Of a stretch of DNA of 64,000 bases, positions 35,369 through 43,441 are shown in pieces. The position numbers and the translations under genes were made by a program. The first letter of the stretch is position 1; each line of letters starts with the position of its first letter. Origin of the DNA: Phycisphaeraceae bacterium (lineage in GTDB: Bacteria > Planctomycetota > Phycisphaerae > Phycisphaerales > SM1A02). The notes beneath the pieces are model-generated. The model was not told the DNA's origin and did not search any database. It saw only the letters and a program-made list of their open reading frames with translations. The DNA is taken from the NCBI GenBank assembly GCA_015709595.1, contig CP054178.1, positions 372,001-436,000 on the forward strand, written 5' to 3'.

Positions 35369-36499
35369 TCACCCGGGCGGAGTCGTGGACTCGTCCGTCG
35401 AGACCTTCGTGAACACCAGCCGCTCCGCGCCGGGTGGTGCGCCTGGAGCGGTGGAGAGATTGAGCGTGAGTGTCGATCCGTTCGTACTGAATAGATACCT
35501 TCCGTGTTGCAGGTAATCCGCCTGTTCGAAACTGTCAAGGATTTCGAGACTTGAACCAGGTGGCGTCAGCAGCGCGGACTTGAACCGCAGCCGGATTGGG
35601 TGGCCAACGCCGGGCACTTGCAACAAACCCTCCGGCATTCCTGCCAGGTTGGTGATGTCGTCCGCGCCCTTGATCGTCAGCGACCATCGTGTCGCCTCGG
35701 GCTGGTTCTGATCGGCAACGTGCTCCCAGGCGCCCACCAACCGCGCATCGGCTGGCACCCTGAAGGGTGGCCTCGCCGTCCCGTCGGCGCCGCCGGGTAC
35801 GTCGGTCTCAGAGGGCCGGCGGATCGCACTCACCTCAATGTAGTCATTCGACTCAACGATCGGAGCCGTGCTTGGGTTGCCGCGAACTGTCGAGAGCCGA
35901 TACGTCGTCGTGCGAGCCATCTGCCCTTCGCCGCGAGTGATCGAGATCTCATGGTCAATGATACTTCCGGCTGTGATGACACTCCCCGCGGACGTGAGCA
36001 ATTGCATGAGCGTCATCCTCCCGGAGGGCGGAAGGGTGTACACGCCGGGGCGCGCGACCGAACCACCGACGTAGACCTGTCCCGGCAACTCCTGCGGGGC
36101 CGGCGCTGCCGTTGAGCCGACGCGCAGCGCCACGAGTTGCTCGCCAAGCGAACGAATCGCCTCCGTCTGCGCGGATTGCGCCCGCCACATCTGCACCGAC
36201 ACCGCCGCCAGCATGAGCAGCACCACGATCATGAGCACGAGGTTCATCTTCTGGAGCATGCGCTCCTCCTTTCTCGCAATCCGCACGCAGGCGCGGCGGA
36301 TGGAATCGACATCGCCGAATCGCCGCCGCGCCAGGTCGTGCGCCGCGGCGGCGTCATGCCCGTCCGCCGCCAGTTCCTCCTCCAGCCGGGCCAGGTGAAA
36401 CGTGAACTCATCCTCCAGGTCGCGCGACAGATCCTCATCCGATCGAGGGTCAGGCGTCGGCAGCCAGGGGCGGATGAGATGGCGCAGGGGGAGGGGCAT
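35369..36499 (-). CDS. Permease-prefix / TM / SLBB-domain protein
   Basis: A 376-residue protein with an unusual fusion. Residues ~22-78 (DEDLSRDLEDEFTFHLA ... ARRRFGD) match the 'permease prefix domain' that normally sits in front of PadR-controlled FtsX/MacB-like ABC permeases. A TM helix follows (86-104), then an SLBB domain (about 141-225, GQVYVGGSVARPGVYTLP) as in polysaccharide-export proteins, and a C-terminal beta domain starting LVGAWEHVADQ, reminiscent of lipocalin-like modules. No permease domain is present. A start at 36520 is possible, but that ATG is formed by the heptamer repeat array, so 36499 is preferred. PadR lies just upstream. Confidence 0.7.
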   Translation of the reverse strand: MPLPLRHLIRPWLPTPDPRSDEDLSRDLEDEFTFHLARLEEELAADGHDAAAAHDLARRRFGDVDSIRRACVRIARKEERMLQKMNLVLMIVVLLMLAAVSVQMWRAQSAQTEAIRSLGEQLVALRVGSTAAPAPQELPGQVYVGGSVARPGVYTLPPSGRMTLMQLLTSAGSVITAGSIIDHEISITRGEGQMARTTTYRLSTVRGNPSTAPIVESNDYIEVSAIRRPSETDVPGGADGTARPPFRVPADARLVGAWEHVADQNQPEATRWSLTIKGADDITNLAGMPEGLLQVPGVGHPIRLRFKSALLTPPGSSLEILDSFEQADYLQHGRYLFSTNGSTLTLNLSTAPGAPPGAERLVFTKVSTDESTTPPG

Positions 36500-36514
36500 G
36501 GGGCGTGAGGAAGC

Positions 36515-36704
36515 AGGCATTAGGCATTAGGCATTAGGCATTAGGCACTAGGCACTGGGCTCAGGGATTGGGTTGTCGGTTGTCGGAACGCAGCACTCAG
36601 CACTCCACACAACGCCGATGGTGGGCCTCGAAGACTCGACCGACCCTACACACAACTCGGAACTCGGAACTCGGAACCCGGAACTCACTCAGCACTCAGC
36701 ACTC
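36515..36704. repeat. Heptanucleotide short tandem repeats (STRR-like)
   Basis: Several 7-bp tandems: AGGCATT x4 then AGGCACT x2 (36515-36556), GTTGTCG x2 near 36572, ACTCAGC-type units at 36595-36605 and 36687-36704, and AACTCGG x3 plus AACCCGG (36654-36681). The right end supplies the last codons of padR, and the left end runs into the possible upstream start of the SLBB gene. Confidence 0.85.
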
Positions 36705-37086
36705 CCCTCTCCCTCGGCGTCCCCATCACGCGCCCGATGGCGGTGGAGAGGTCGCGCCAGAGGTCGGTCTCGGTGCGCAGTTTCTCGCGGCCTTCGCCGG
36801 TGAGCGAGTAGAACTTGGCCCGGCGGTTGTTCTCGCTGGGGCGCCAGTCGCTGCGCAGGAAGCCGCGCTTCTCCAAGCGATGCAGCGCGGGATACAACGA
36901 ACCCTCCTCGACAATAAGCACTTCCTCCGACATCTGCCGAATGCGGCGGGCGATGCCGTAGCCGTGGTTCGACCCGCCTGTCTCAAGCACGCGCAGGATC
37001 ATCATGTCCAGCGTGCCCTGGAGGAGTTCGGGGGACGTCGAGGATGGTCGGGCGGTGCGCGGTGGCATGGCGTTTCCCCTTGTCAT
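36685..37086 (-). CDS. PadR family transcriptional regulator
   Basis: A 133-residue winged-helix repressor. The PadR signature is complete: LLQGTLDMMILRVLE, GSNHGYGIARRI (recognition region), VEEGSLYPALHRLEKRGFL (wing-helix) and NRRAKFYSLTGEGREKL. It most likely controls the prefix/SLBB gene downstream, since PadR plus prefix-domain proteins form a recurrent pair. ATG 37086 is chosen because a TTGACA/TACGCT promoter ends eight bases upstream; an in-frame ATG at 37068 with an AAGGGG SD is the alternative. The last residues (GVLSAE) are encoded by repeat DNA. Confidence 0.93.
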   Translation of the reverse strand: MTRGNAMPPRTARPSSTSPELLQGTLDMMILRVLETGGSNHGYGIARRIRQMSEEVLIVEEGSLYPALHRLEKRGFLRSDWRPSENNRRAKFYSLTGEGREKLRTETDLWRDLSTAIGRVMGTPRERGVLSAE

Positions 37087-37094
37087 ACGAGGGG

Positions 37095-37122
37095 AGCGTA
37101 CCGCGCATCCCTAGAATGTCAA
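37095..37122 (-). promoter_or_regulatory. padR promoter
   Basis: On the minus strand: a perfect -35 TTGACA (37117-37122), 16-bp spacer, -10 TACGCT (37095-37100), then ATG eight bases later. It is the only textbook -35 I found in the window. Confidence 0.6.
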
Positions 37123-37152
37123 TGGGTCAGATTGAGAGAACGCTTCGCCGTC

Positions 37153-37170
37153 TTGAACGATTTGAACGAT
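37153..37170 (+). promoter_or_regulatory. Tandem 9-bp direct repeat upstream of the fasciclin operon
   Basis: TTGAACGAT twice in succession, followed by a T-rich run, about 128 bp upstream of ATG 37298. It could be a regulator-binding site; the GAAC core also resembles ECF sigma -35 elements. Confidence 0.3.
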
Positions 37171-37297
37171 TTTTCTTCCCCGACCCGAATCCAACCCCAG
37201 CCCGACGCCGAAACCACGGGCGTCCACGGCACGTCCGCCGTGGCACGCGGGAACCACCCGCGAACCACATCCATCGCGATTCTGAAGGAGCAACGTC

Positions 37298-38269
37298 ATG
37301 CCACGTTCACGCGCTGTTCTTGCGCTCACCTGCGGCGCCCTCATCACCGGCACTCTCGCCGCCGCCTCGAATGACCCCTGGAGCACCTCGTGCAGCAGCG
37401 CCAAGAGCGCGCCGGAGTCGGTGCAGTGGGCCATTCCCGCCGAAGCCGGCGACATCATCGACACCGCGGTCGGCGCGGGGAAGTTCAACACCCTGGCCGC
37501 GGCCCTCAAGGCGGCGGGTCTGATTGACGCCCTCAAGGGGCCAGGACCCTTCACGGTGTTCGCCCCGACTGATGAGGCGTTCGCCAAGCTGCCCAAGGGC
37601 ACGGTGGAGAACCTGCTGAAGCCGGAGAACAAGGCGCTTCTCACCTCGATTCTGACGTACCACGTGGTGTCGGGTAAGGCGCCTGCATCAGCCGTCATCA
37701 GCAGGAACGGCTGGATCACGCTGAGCGGCCAGCGGATCGACATCGCCATCAGCAACGGCAAGGTGATGGTGGATAATGCCGCCGTCACACAGGCGGACAT
37801 CATGGCCAGCAACGGCGTGATTCACGTCATCGACACGGTCATCCTGCCGGAGACGAAGAACATTGTTGAGATCGCCTCGGGCGCGAAGACCTTCGGCACG
37901 CTGCTCGCAGCGGTGAAAGCGGCTGGCCTTGCCGATGTGCTGATGGGCGAAGGGCCGTTCACAGTGCTGGCGCCGACGGATGAGGCGTTCTCGAAGCTGC
38001 CGCCCGGCACGGTGGAATCGCTGCTCAAGCCGGAGAACCGTGAGAAACTGGTGGCGATCCTGACGTACCACGTCATCCCCGGCCGCGCCTACGCCAAGGA
38101 TGCGGTGGCGGCGGAGACGGCGGCGACGATCGAGGGCTCGAAGGTGCGCTTCCGCGTGGTCGATGGGCGACTGACCGCCAGCGGGGCCAACGTCGTGGCC
38201 ACGGACATCGAGGCCAGCAACGGCGTGATCCACGTCATCGACGCGGTTATCATGCCCGGGCTGAATTGA
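37298..38269 (+). CDS. Secreted protein with two fasciclin (FAS1) domains
   Basis: A 323-residue exported protein: signal peptide (about 1-23), short linker with two cysteines, then FAS1 domains at about 50-185 and 188-323. Each has the H1 motif ([19 protein letters not shown] / [19 protein letters not shown]), the YHVVSG / YHVIPG strand and the H2 motif [14 protein letters not shown] / [17 protein letters not shown]1 proteins act in adhesion or matrix binding. The SD AAGGAG precedes the ATG. It sits three bases upstream of an ECF sigma gene, so it may be an output or co-regulated target of that system. Confidence 0.93.
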   Translation: MPRSRAVLALTCGALITGTLAAASNDPWSTSCSSAKSAPESVQWAIPAEAGDIIDTAVGAGKFNTLAAALKAAGLIDALKGPGPFTVFAPTDEAFAKLPKGTVENLLKPENKALLTSILTYHVVSGKAPASAVISRNGWITLSGQRIDIAISNGKVMVDNAAVTQADIMASNGVIHVIDTVILPETKNIVEIASGAKTFGTLLAAVKAAGLADVLMGEGPFTVLAPTDEAFSKLPPGTVESLLKPENREKLVAILTYHVIPGRAYAKDAVAAETAATIEGSKVRFRVVDGRLTASGANVVATDIEASNGVIHVIDAVIMPGLN

Positions 38270-38272
38270 CCC

Positions 38273-38905
38273 ATGACGGCGGCGGCGTTCATCGCGGAGC
38301 GTCGAGCCCCGGTGAGCGCCGCCGCCCGTTTCCGACGCCGATCATTTTTCGTGACCGAAATTCTCCTCCATCGTGTGGCGGCGGGCGATCAGGGGGCCAT
38401 GCAGGCCCTCATCGATCGTTTTGGAGGGCTGGTCTGGTCGCTGGCCCGTCGCTCCTGTCCCACTGAGGCCGAAGCGGAGGAGGCGGTGCAGGAGATCTTT
38501 GTTGATGTGTGGCAGAGCGCGTCGCGGTACGATGCCGCCAGCGGGGCCGAGGCCACCTTCATCGCCACGATTGCCCGCCGACGGCTCATCGACCGACGCC
38601 GCAGGAGCGACCGCCAGAAGCGGCTGGTCGAGAGCGTGGGGCGTGAGCGCCCGGACACGGCCCCCGACCGCACCGATGAGGTCGCGCTGGGCGACGAGGC
38701 GGCCCGCGCGGCGGCCTTTCTGGCGTCCGTCTCGCCGGAGCAGCAGCGTGTGCTCCGGCTGAGCATCTACCAGGGGCTGTCGCACGAGGAGATCGCCCAG
38801 TCCACCGGGCTCCCGCTGGGCACGGTGAAGACGCACATTCGCCGCGGACTCATCAAGTTGCGCGACCTGCTCGCATCGGCCCGCCCCGCGGAGGCGATTG
38901 GATAG
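38273..38905 (+). CDS. ECF-type RNA polymerase sigma factor
   Basis: A 210-residue sigma-70 family factor with region 2 (about 28-100: ALIDRFGGLVWSLARR, EEAVQEIFVDVW, ATFIATIARRRLIDRRRR) and region 4 (about 146-200: LSPEQ-like VSPEQQRVLRLSIYQGLSHEEIA with GLPLGTVKTHIRRGLIKLRDLL), and no region 3. It probably directs a small regulon and is inhibited by the adjacent RskA-like protein. The N-terminal ~25 residues are not conserved, and a GTG at 38351 (VTEILLH) is an alternative start. Confidence 0.92.
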   Translation: MTAAAFIAERRAPVSAAARFRRRSFFVTEILLHRVAAGDQGAMQALIDRFGGLVWSLARRSCPTEAEAEEAVQEIFVDVWQSASRYDAASGAEATFIATIARRRLIDRRRRSDRQKRLVESVGRERPDTAPDRTDEVALGDEAARAAAFLASVSPEQQRVLRLSIYQGLSHEEIAQSTGLPLGTVKTHIRRGLIKLRDLLASARPAEAIG

Positions 38906-38909
38906 GAAG

Positions 38910-39758
38910 ATGACCCCCGTCACGCCCCCCAACCCGAACCGGCTTGAGGAACTGCGCTGCGACGCCGCGGCGCAGGGCCTGAGCGACGCCGAGCGCGCCG
39001 AGATGGCCGCGCTCCTCGGCGCGGGTGAGGCGAGAGACGCGGATCAGCAGGCCCTTGATCGAGCCGCAGCGGCGCTGATGCTGGCCTTCGCGGCTCAGGA
39101 AGGAGATGAACACGCCTCCATGCCCGCATCACTGCGAGCGAAGGTGCATGACGCCGTGGCTCGTGCCCCGCGCGAGGGTGGCTCCGGGGCGGCGCCGAAG
39201 TTGCGGCTGGCGGGCACGCCGCAGGATCGCCCGGCGCCGCTGTCAACCCCCGCCACACGGATGAACTGGTTCCCCTGGCTCCTCGCGGCGGCATGTCTCG
39301 CTCTGGCGGTGGTGGCGTGGTGGCCGCAGCGAGGCGGGCGCGGAGAAAGTCCCACGCTCGCCGAAGCGCGCCAGCAATTGCTCGCCGCGCCCGGTTCGCG
39401 CACCGTGTCATGGGCGCAGAACGATCTGGGCGTCACCGGCGACATCGTGTGGAATAACGAGCGTCAGGAGGGGTACATGCGCTTCGCCGGGCTGCCGGCC
39501 AATGATCCGACGGATATCCAGTACCAACTCTGGATCTTCGACGGCAAGCGTCAGCTGCACAACGAGTTCCACGCGGTGGATGGCGGCGTCTTCGACGTTG
39601 AGAAACGCGAGGGAGAGGTCATCATCCGCATCACGCCCAAGTTGCGCATCTTCGAACCAGCGCTCTTCGCCATCACCAGCGAGCCGCCCGGCGGCGTGGT
39701 CAAGCACACCGACACCGAGAAGCACCGGATTCTGCTGGTTGCTCCGGTCGAGGGATGA
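38910..39758 (+). CDS. RskA-type anti-sigma factor
   Basis: A 282-residue membrane protein. The N-terminal cytoplasmic part (LEELRCDAAAQGLSDAERAEM) resembles an anti-sigma zinc-finger-less ASD, followed by one TM helix (about 119-138) and an extracytoplasmic RskA domain (about 160-282) with MRFAGLPANDPTDIQYQLW, GGVFDVE and ITSEPPGG segments. It would sequester the preceding ECF factor and release it by proteolysis after an envelope signal. The ATG follows the sigma stop by 4 bases; a TTG at 38898 would instead overlap it. Confidence 0.87.
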   Translation: MTPVTPPNPNRLEELRCDAAAQGLSDAERAEMAALLGAGEARDADQQALDRAAAALMLAFAAQEGDEHASMPASLRAKVHDAVARAPREGGSGAAPKLRLAGTPQDRPAPLSTPATRMNWFPWLLAAACLALAVVAWWPQRGGRGESPTLAEARQQLLAAPGSRTVSWAQNDLGVTGDIVWNNERQEGYMRFAGLPANDPTDIQYQLWIFDGKRQLHNEFHAVDGGVFDVEKREGEVIIRITPKLRIFEPALFAITSEPPGGVVKHTDTEKHRILLVAPVEG

Positions 39759-39812
39759 TCGCTGTGCTCGAATGCGGCGGCGGCATGACGGGCGCGGAGC
39801 TCGCCAATCCGG

Positions 39813-39818
39813 TACAAT
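39813..39818 (+). promoter_or_regulatory. -10 box (leaderless arrangement) for the gene at 39825
   Basis: TACAAT, six bases before ATG 39825, no SD. Confidence 0.45.
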
Positions 39819-39824
39819 CGACCC

Positions 39825-40268
39825 ATGGACGCCTCCGCCCCGCCCACGCCCCAGCGACCCGGGCTGCTCTCCCTGCCGGAGATGCTCTTCCAGAACGCCT
39901 ACGTCTGGATGATCTTCTTCTCCGCGATGGACGTGGTGCTGACAGGGCTCATCCTGCGGTCAGGCGACGGCGTGGGGCTGGACCCCAACCGTGAGATCAA
40001 CCCCGTGGCTCGCCTCGTCATTGCCCACTGGGGCATGCTGGGGGCGTCCTTCTTCAAGTTCGCCCTGGTGATGCTGGTCATCGTGATCGCCGAGACGATC
40101 GGCCGCATGAAGCCAATGGTCGGTCGCACGCTGGCGTGGACGGCTGTGGGCATCTCCGCGTTTCCGGTCGTGTGGTCGCTGACGCTGCTGACGGTCCACC
40201 GCATGCATCTCTTTGACCAGGCGGAGGAATCCGGCGGCTCAACGATCGTAATGTCGTTGATGTCGTGA
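39825..40268 (+). CDS. DUF5658-like small membrane protein
   Basis: A 147-residue integral membrane protein with three TM segments (about 24-44, 70-92, 101-123). The first loop, EINPVARLVIAHWG, and the TM1 pattern (DVVLTGLILRSG) match the DUF5658 style, in which a conserved 'D-x2-LT' helix is followed by an N-P motif. Function unknown. It has its own -10 box, so it is probably not part of the sigma/anti-sigma transcript although it lies 66 bp downstream. It converges on a protease gene across 12 bp. Confidence 0.7.
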   Translation: MDASAPPTPQRPGLLSLPEMLFQNAYVWMIFFSAMDVVLTGLILRSGDGVGLDPNREINPVARLVIAHWGMLGASFFKFALVMLVIVIAETIGRMKPMVGRTLAWTAVGISAFPVVWSLTLLTVHRMHLFDQAEESGGSTIVMSLMS

Positions 40269-40280
40269 ACGACCGAACGG

Positions 40281-41168
40281 TCACCGTCCCGCGCAGGTGG
40301 CGAGGATGTCCTCGACGCTCACGCACAGCCGGATCACCATCTGCGGGTTCTCTTTCTTTTCCGTGTCGGCGTACAACGTTCGCGTGGACAGCGCCATGCC
40401 CACGACGTTGCCGCACGCATCCACCACCGGCGCGCCGCTCGACCCGGTGGCGAAGCCCGCGGTAATCTGCAGCCGCCTGCTGGCTTGTTCGCCCTCGCCC
40501 AGCAGGCGCGACACCACACCGTCGGTGAGCATGTAGAAGTGGCTCTGAGGGTGGCTGACCACGGCGACGGGCTCGCCAGGCGCCGGGTCGGCCTCGGCCA
40601 GCGGCAGCGCCCGCAGATTCGATGCGTCCACGCGCAGAATCGCCACGTCGCGGGCCTCGTCGATGGCCGCCACCGCCACGATGGGGTACACCGTTTCGTC
40701 GTGCAGCATGACGGCGCCGACGTGTTCACGGTGCTCCCCCGTGACCACGTGGGCGGCGGTGACGATCCAGCCGTCGGAATGAATCACGAATCCCGTCGCC
40801 ACGCCGCCATGCCAGTTGGCGCACCGGTCGCACTTGTAGCCGGTATGCACCATGACCGTCGCGTCGCACACGACGCGGTATCGCTCGCTGCCGTTGAGCG
40901 ACCGCTTCGAGGCCGCGGGCAGCGCGGGCAGTTGCGCCAGCGGCGTCCACGGCAGCGAACCGATGGGTTGCAGCAGGCCCTCGCGCTCCAGCCGCATCAT
41001 GGCCGTGTTCAGGTCGTTCCGCCTGGCGCGGTCATCCACCTGGGATGGCGGCGGCGGCGACCCGGGGTGCTCCGGCGGTTCCTGCAAGGGGGTGGCAAGC
41101 CGCGCCAAACCCAGCGGCATCGCAAGCCAGAGGGCAAGCAGAGTCGTCGGCAGCGAAGGTGAAGGCAT
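40281..41168 (-). CDS. Secreted trypsin-like serine protease
   Basis: A 295-residue S1-family protein: signal peptide (about 1-27), Pro-rich linker and a helical pre-domain, then a chymotrypsin-fold domain from about 97. The catalytic triad is visible: His140 in TAAHVV, Asp174 in DVAILR, Ser244 in GSSGAPV. No PDZ domain. A CxxC (YKCDRCANWHGG, 111-122) precedes the first strand and may bind metal or form a disulfide. SD GGAG; a minus-strand TACAGT lies about 40 nt upstream of the ATG. Confidence 0.85.
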   Translation of the reverse strand: MPSPSLPTTLLALWLAMPLGLARLATPLQEPPEHPGSPPPPSQVDDRARRNDLNTAMMRLEREGLLQPIGSLPWTPLAQLPALPAASKRSLNGSERYRVVCDATVMVHTGYKCDRCANWHGGVATGFVIHSDGWIVTAAHVVTGEHREHVGAVMLHDETVYPIVAVAAIDEARDVAILRVDASNLRALPLAEADPAPGEPVAVVSHPQSHFYMLTDGVVSRLLGEGEQASRRLQITAGFATGSSGAPVVDACGNVVGMALSTRTLYADTEKKENPQMVIRLCVSVEDILATCAGR

Positions 41169-41275
41169 CGTCGAACTCCGGTCGTTACGGCGAAGGATGT
41201 GCCGTCACTGTACCACGAGCCGACCACCCCGCGGCGGACAACGTCGATGACCGCATGGATGCTGACGGGAACCGC

Positions 41276-41281
41276 TACACT
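41276..41281 (+). promoter_or_regulatory. -10 box (leaderless arrangement) for deoC
   Basis: TACACT, six bases before GTG 41288; this spacing decides the start among several in-frame candidates (41255, 41288, 41312, 41315). Confidence 0.45.
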
Positions 41282-41287
41282 CTCCGC

Positions 41288-42229
41288 GTGCGGATCGTGC
41301 CTGTTGAACCCGTGATGCTGGAGCAACGCGCCCGAACCTTCACCACGCGCTCCATCAAGCATCAGGCCAAGGCCGCCGGGCTCCGGGTGGCCCTGTCGAT
41401 GGTGGACCTGACCACGCTCGAAGGCGCGGATACGCCGGAGAAGGTCCGCTCCCTCTGCCGCAAGGCCATCGACCCCCTCTCTGGCGTGTCCCCTCTTGGA
41501 GCAAGGCGCTCCGCCGTCACCCTCCCTTCCGTCGCCGCTGTCTGCATCTACCCCGCGCTGCTCCCGGTGGCGAAGCCGATTCTCGCCGGTTCGCCCGTGA
41601 AACTTGCTGCGGTGGCCACGGGTTTTCCCAGCGGACAGTTTCCGCTGGACATCCGGCTCGCGGACGTCGCCCGCGCCATCGCCGACGGCGCGGACGAGAT
41701 CGACATGGTCATCAATCGCGGCGCATTTCTCGCGGGACGGCTCGGTGAGGTGCGCGAGGAGATCAGGCAGGTCTTTCTCGTCTGCCGCGCGGGTGGGGCG
41801 CATCTGAAAGTCATCCTGGAAACCGGCGAACTGGGCACGTACGACGCCATCCGCCGCGCCAGTGATCTGGCGATCGACGCCTGCGCCTCGGTCGGCGGCC
41901 TGGCTGACGGCGAGGTGTTCATCAAGACCTCCACGGGCAAGGTGAGCGTCAACGCCACGATGCCGGTCACGCTGGTCATGCTGGAGGCGATTCGTGACCA
42001 CTTCCGCGCCACGGGCGTCCGCATCGGCATGAAGCCGGCTGGCGGCATCCGCGCCGCCAAGACCGCCCTGCACTATCTGGTGATGGTGAAGGAGACACTG
42101 GGCGAGGGGTGGCTCACGCCGCGGCTCTTTCGTTTCGGCGCTTCATCGCTGGTCAACGACCTGCTGCGGCAGATCGTGCGGCTGGAGGCCGGGCGGTATG
42201 TGTCGGTCGATGACTTCGCGGAGGCGTAA
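41288..42229 (+). CDS. deoC: Deoxyribose-phosphate aldolase
   Basis: A 313-residue class I aldolase that splits 2-deoxyribose-5-phosphate into acetaldehyde and glyceraldehyde-3-phosphate in deoxynucleoside catabolism. The active site is intact: Asp138/Asp-rich strand GADEIDMVINRG, the lysine in LKVILETG (Lys174), the Schiff-base lysine in FIKTSTGK (Lys213) and the second lysine in MKPAGGI (Lys249). It has the longer, eukaryote-like architecture (about 310 rather than 220-260 residues) with an N-terminal helical extension. No other nucleoside-catabolism genes are adjacent. Confidence 0.95.
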   Translation: MRIVPVEPVMLEQRARTFTTRSIKHQAKAAGLRVALSMVDLTTLEGADTPEKVRSLCRKAIDPLSGVSPLGARRSAVTLPSVAAVCIYPALLPVAKPILAGSPVKLAAVATGFPSGQFPLDIRLADVARAIADGADEIDMVINRGAFLAGRLGEVREEIRQVFLVCRAGGAHLKVILETGELGTYDAIRRASDLAIDACASVGGLADGEVFIKTSTGKVSVNATMPVTLVMLEAIRDHFRATGVRIGMKPAGGIRAAKTALHYLVMVKETLGEGWLTPRLFRFGASSLVNDLLRQIVRLEAGRYVSVDDFAEA

Positions 42230-42267
42230 GAGCGTCCTGTCAGCGATCCACGCGCGTGAGCCGAGCG

Positions 42268-43386
42268 TTACCGATCCTTCCGCCTGGGCCGCCGGTTCGG
42301 TCCCCGCTTCCACGCGGGCAGGGGCGGCTTGGGCGCGCCCAGCGGTTTCCGACGCGGGCGGGGTGGCGGGCCTTCTTCGGATCGCGGGCTGATCGCGTTC
42401 GTGTCACGAGTACGTGAGTCATCGCGAGGAGGCGGCCCATCTGATTGGGTCGCCGAATCCGGATCGCCGATCTGGGGCCTCCGGCCCCCGCTCTCCTTCC
42501 CCATGATGAACAGGTAGTTGAACCCGCGAAGGAAGAAGTTGCCCTGCTCCGCCGCGGCGCGGTAGTTGCCCATTTCCAGCGTGCGGTTGTGGCGCGTCAC
42601 GGCGATGATGTCCACCGGCGTGAAGCGCCGACGCAGCATGGCGAACAACTCGAAGCCGATGGGGAAGAACCCCCTGCCCTTGATGAACGAGTCGCTGACG
42701 TAGAGCGCCATCGCACGCTCGGGGCGCAGGATGCGGTCGATCTCGTCGATGACCTGCTCCATGGCCTCGTAGTACGAGCCGTCCGCCGCGCTGAGTTTGC
42801 CGATGCAGCGTGGGTCATCGGAGTAGTCGATGTGGGTGGAGTAGGGCGGGTCGATGAAGACAAAGTCGGCCTTCCCGTCCTCCAGGGGCAACGCGCGGGC
42901 ATCGGCGCGGAAGATGTCTGGCCGGGTGGGCGACAGGTCGTAGCCGAGCGCCCGGCGGTCCAGATCGCGGGCCACATCCAGCGTCGTCCCGCTGCCGGCG
43001 CAGGGGTCCACCACCAGGTCGCCTGGCTCGGTGTATCGTTGCAGCAGGTTCCAGATGATGTAGCTGGGCGTGGCGCCCTTGTAGCGGGGGTTGCCCTGCA
43101 CGCCGTCGCCGTAGTGCTGCGAGGGATAGTCCCACAGCGTGGTCGGCTGCAGCACGAGAGGCGGCTTGCCGCGCCGCCGCGGGCCGAGACCGGGATGGGT
43201 CGCTGGATGGCGGGCGCGGAAATCGCCGCCGTCTGCCTTGCGGAAATCCGGCTCGTGCGACCGGACCCCGCCGCGAGGCCCTCCGCCCGAGCGAGGGCCG
43301 AAGCGCGGTGGACCCTTGAACCCGCGAGGCGGTTGACCATCCGGCCCGCGGCGCGGACCCTTGTTCGATCGGGGGCGAGGTGGCAT
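42268..43386 (-). CDS. DPPY-type DNA (or RNA) methyltransferase with basic low-complexity tails
   Basis: A 372-residue amino-methyltransferase. An Arg/Gly/Pro-rich tail (1-75, with RGG-like repeats) is followed by LWDYPSQHYG, motif I DPCAGSGTT (127-135), the acidic DARALPLEDG strand and motif IV DPPY (179-182). A C-terminal tail (300-372) is again Arg/Pro-rich. Motif order I then IV fits N6-adenine or N4-cytosine enzymes without a long target-recognition domain. No restriction endonuclease is adjacent. The ATG is five bases from a minus-strand TACGAT (43392-43397), supporting this start over an upstream in-frame extension. Confidence 0.85.
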   Translation of the reverse strand: MPPRPRSNKGPRRGPDGQPPRGFKGPPRFGPRSGGGPRGGVRSHEPDFRKADGGDFRARHPATHPGLGPRRRGKPPLVLQPTTLWDYPSQHYGDGVQGNPRYKGATPSYIIWNLLQRYTEPGDLVVDPCAGSGTTLDVARDLDRRALGYDLSPTRPDIFRADARALPLEDGKADFVFIDPPYSTHIDYSDDPRCIGKLSAADGSYYEAMEQVIDEIDRILRPERAMALYVSDSFIKGRGFFPIGFELFAMLRRRFTPVDIIAVTRHNRTLEMGNYRAAAEQGNFFLRGFNYLFIMGKESGGRRPQIGDPDSATQSDGPPPRDDSRTRDTNAISPRSEEGPPPRPRRKPLGAPKPPLPAWKRGPNRRPRRKDR

Positions 43387-43391
43387 AAGGA

Positions 43392-43397
43392 ATCGTA
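43392..43397 (-). promoter_or_regulatory. -10 box (leaderless arrangement) for the methyltransferase
   Basis: TACGAT on the minus strand, five bases before the ATG at 43386. Confidence 0.45.
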
Positions 43398-43441
43398 GGG
43401 GTGTGTTCCACCAAGCGCGTGAGAAACGGTTTGGCGGATCG

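Noticed and set aside
42268-43386. Restriction-modification system
   Set aside because: No endonuclease, specificity or helicase gene is adjacent; neighbours are DeoC and an FmdB zinc ribbon.
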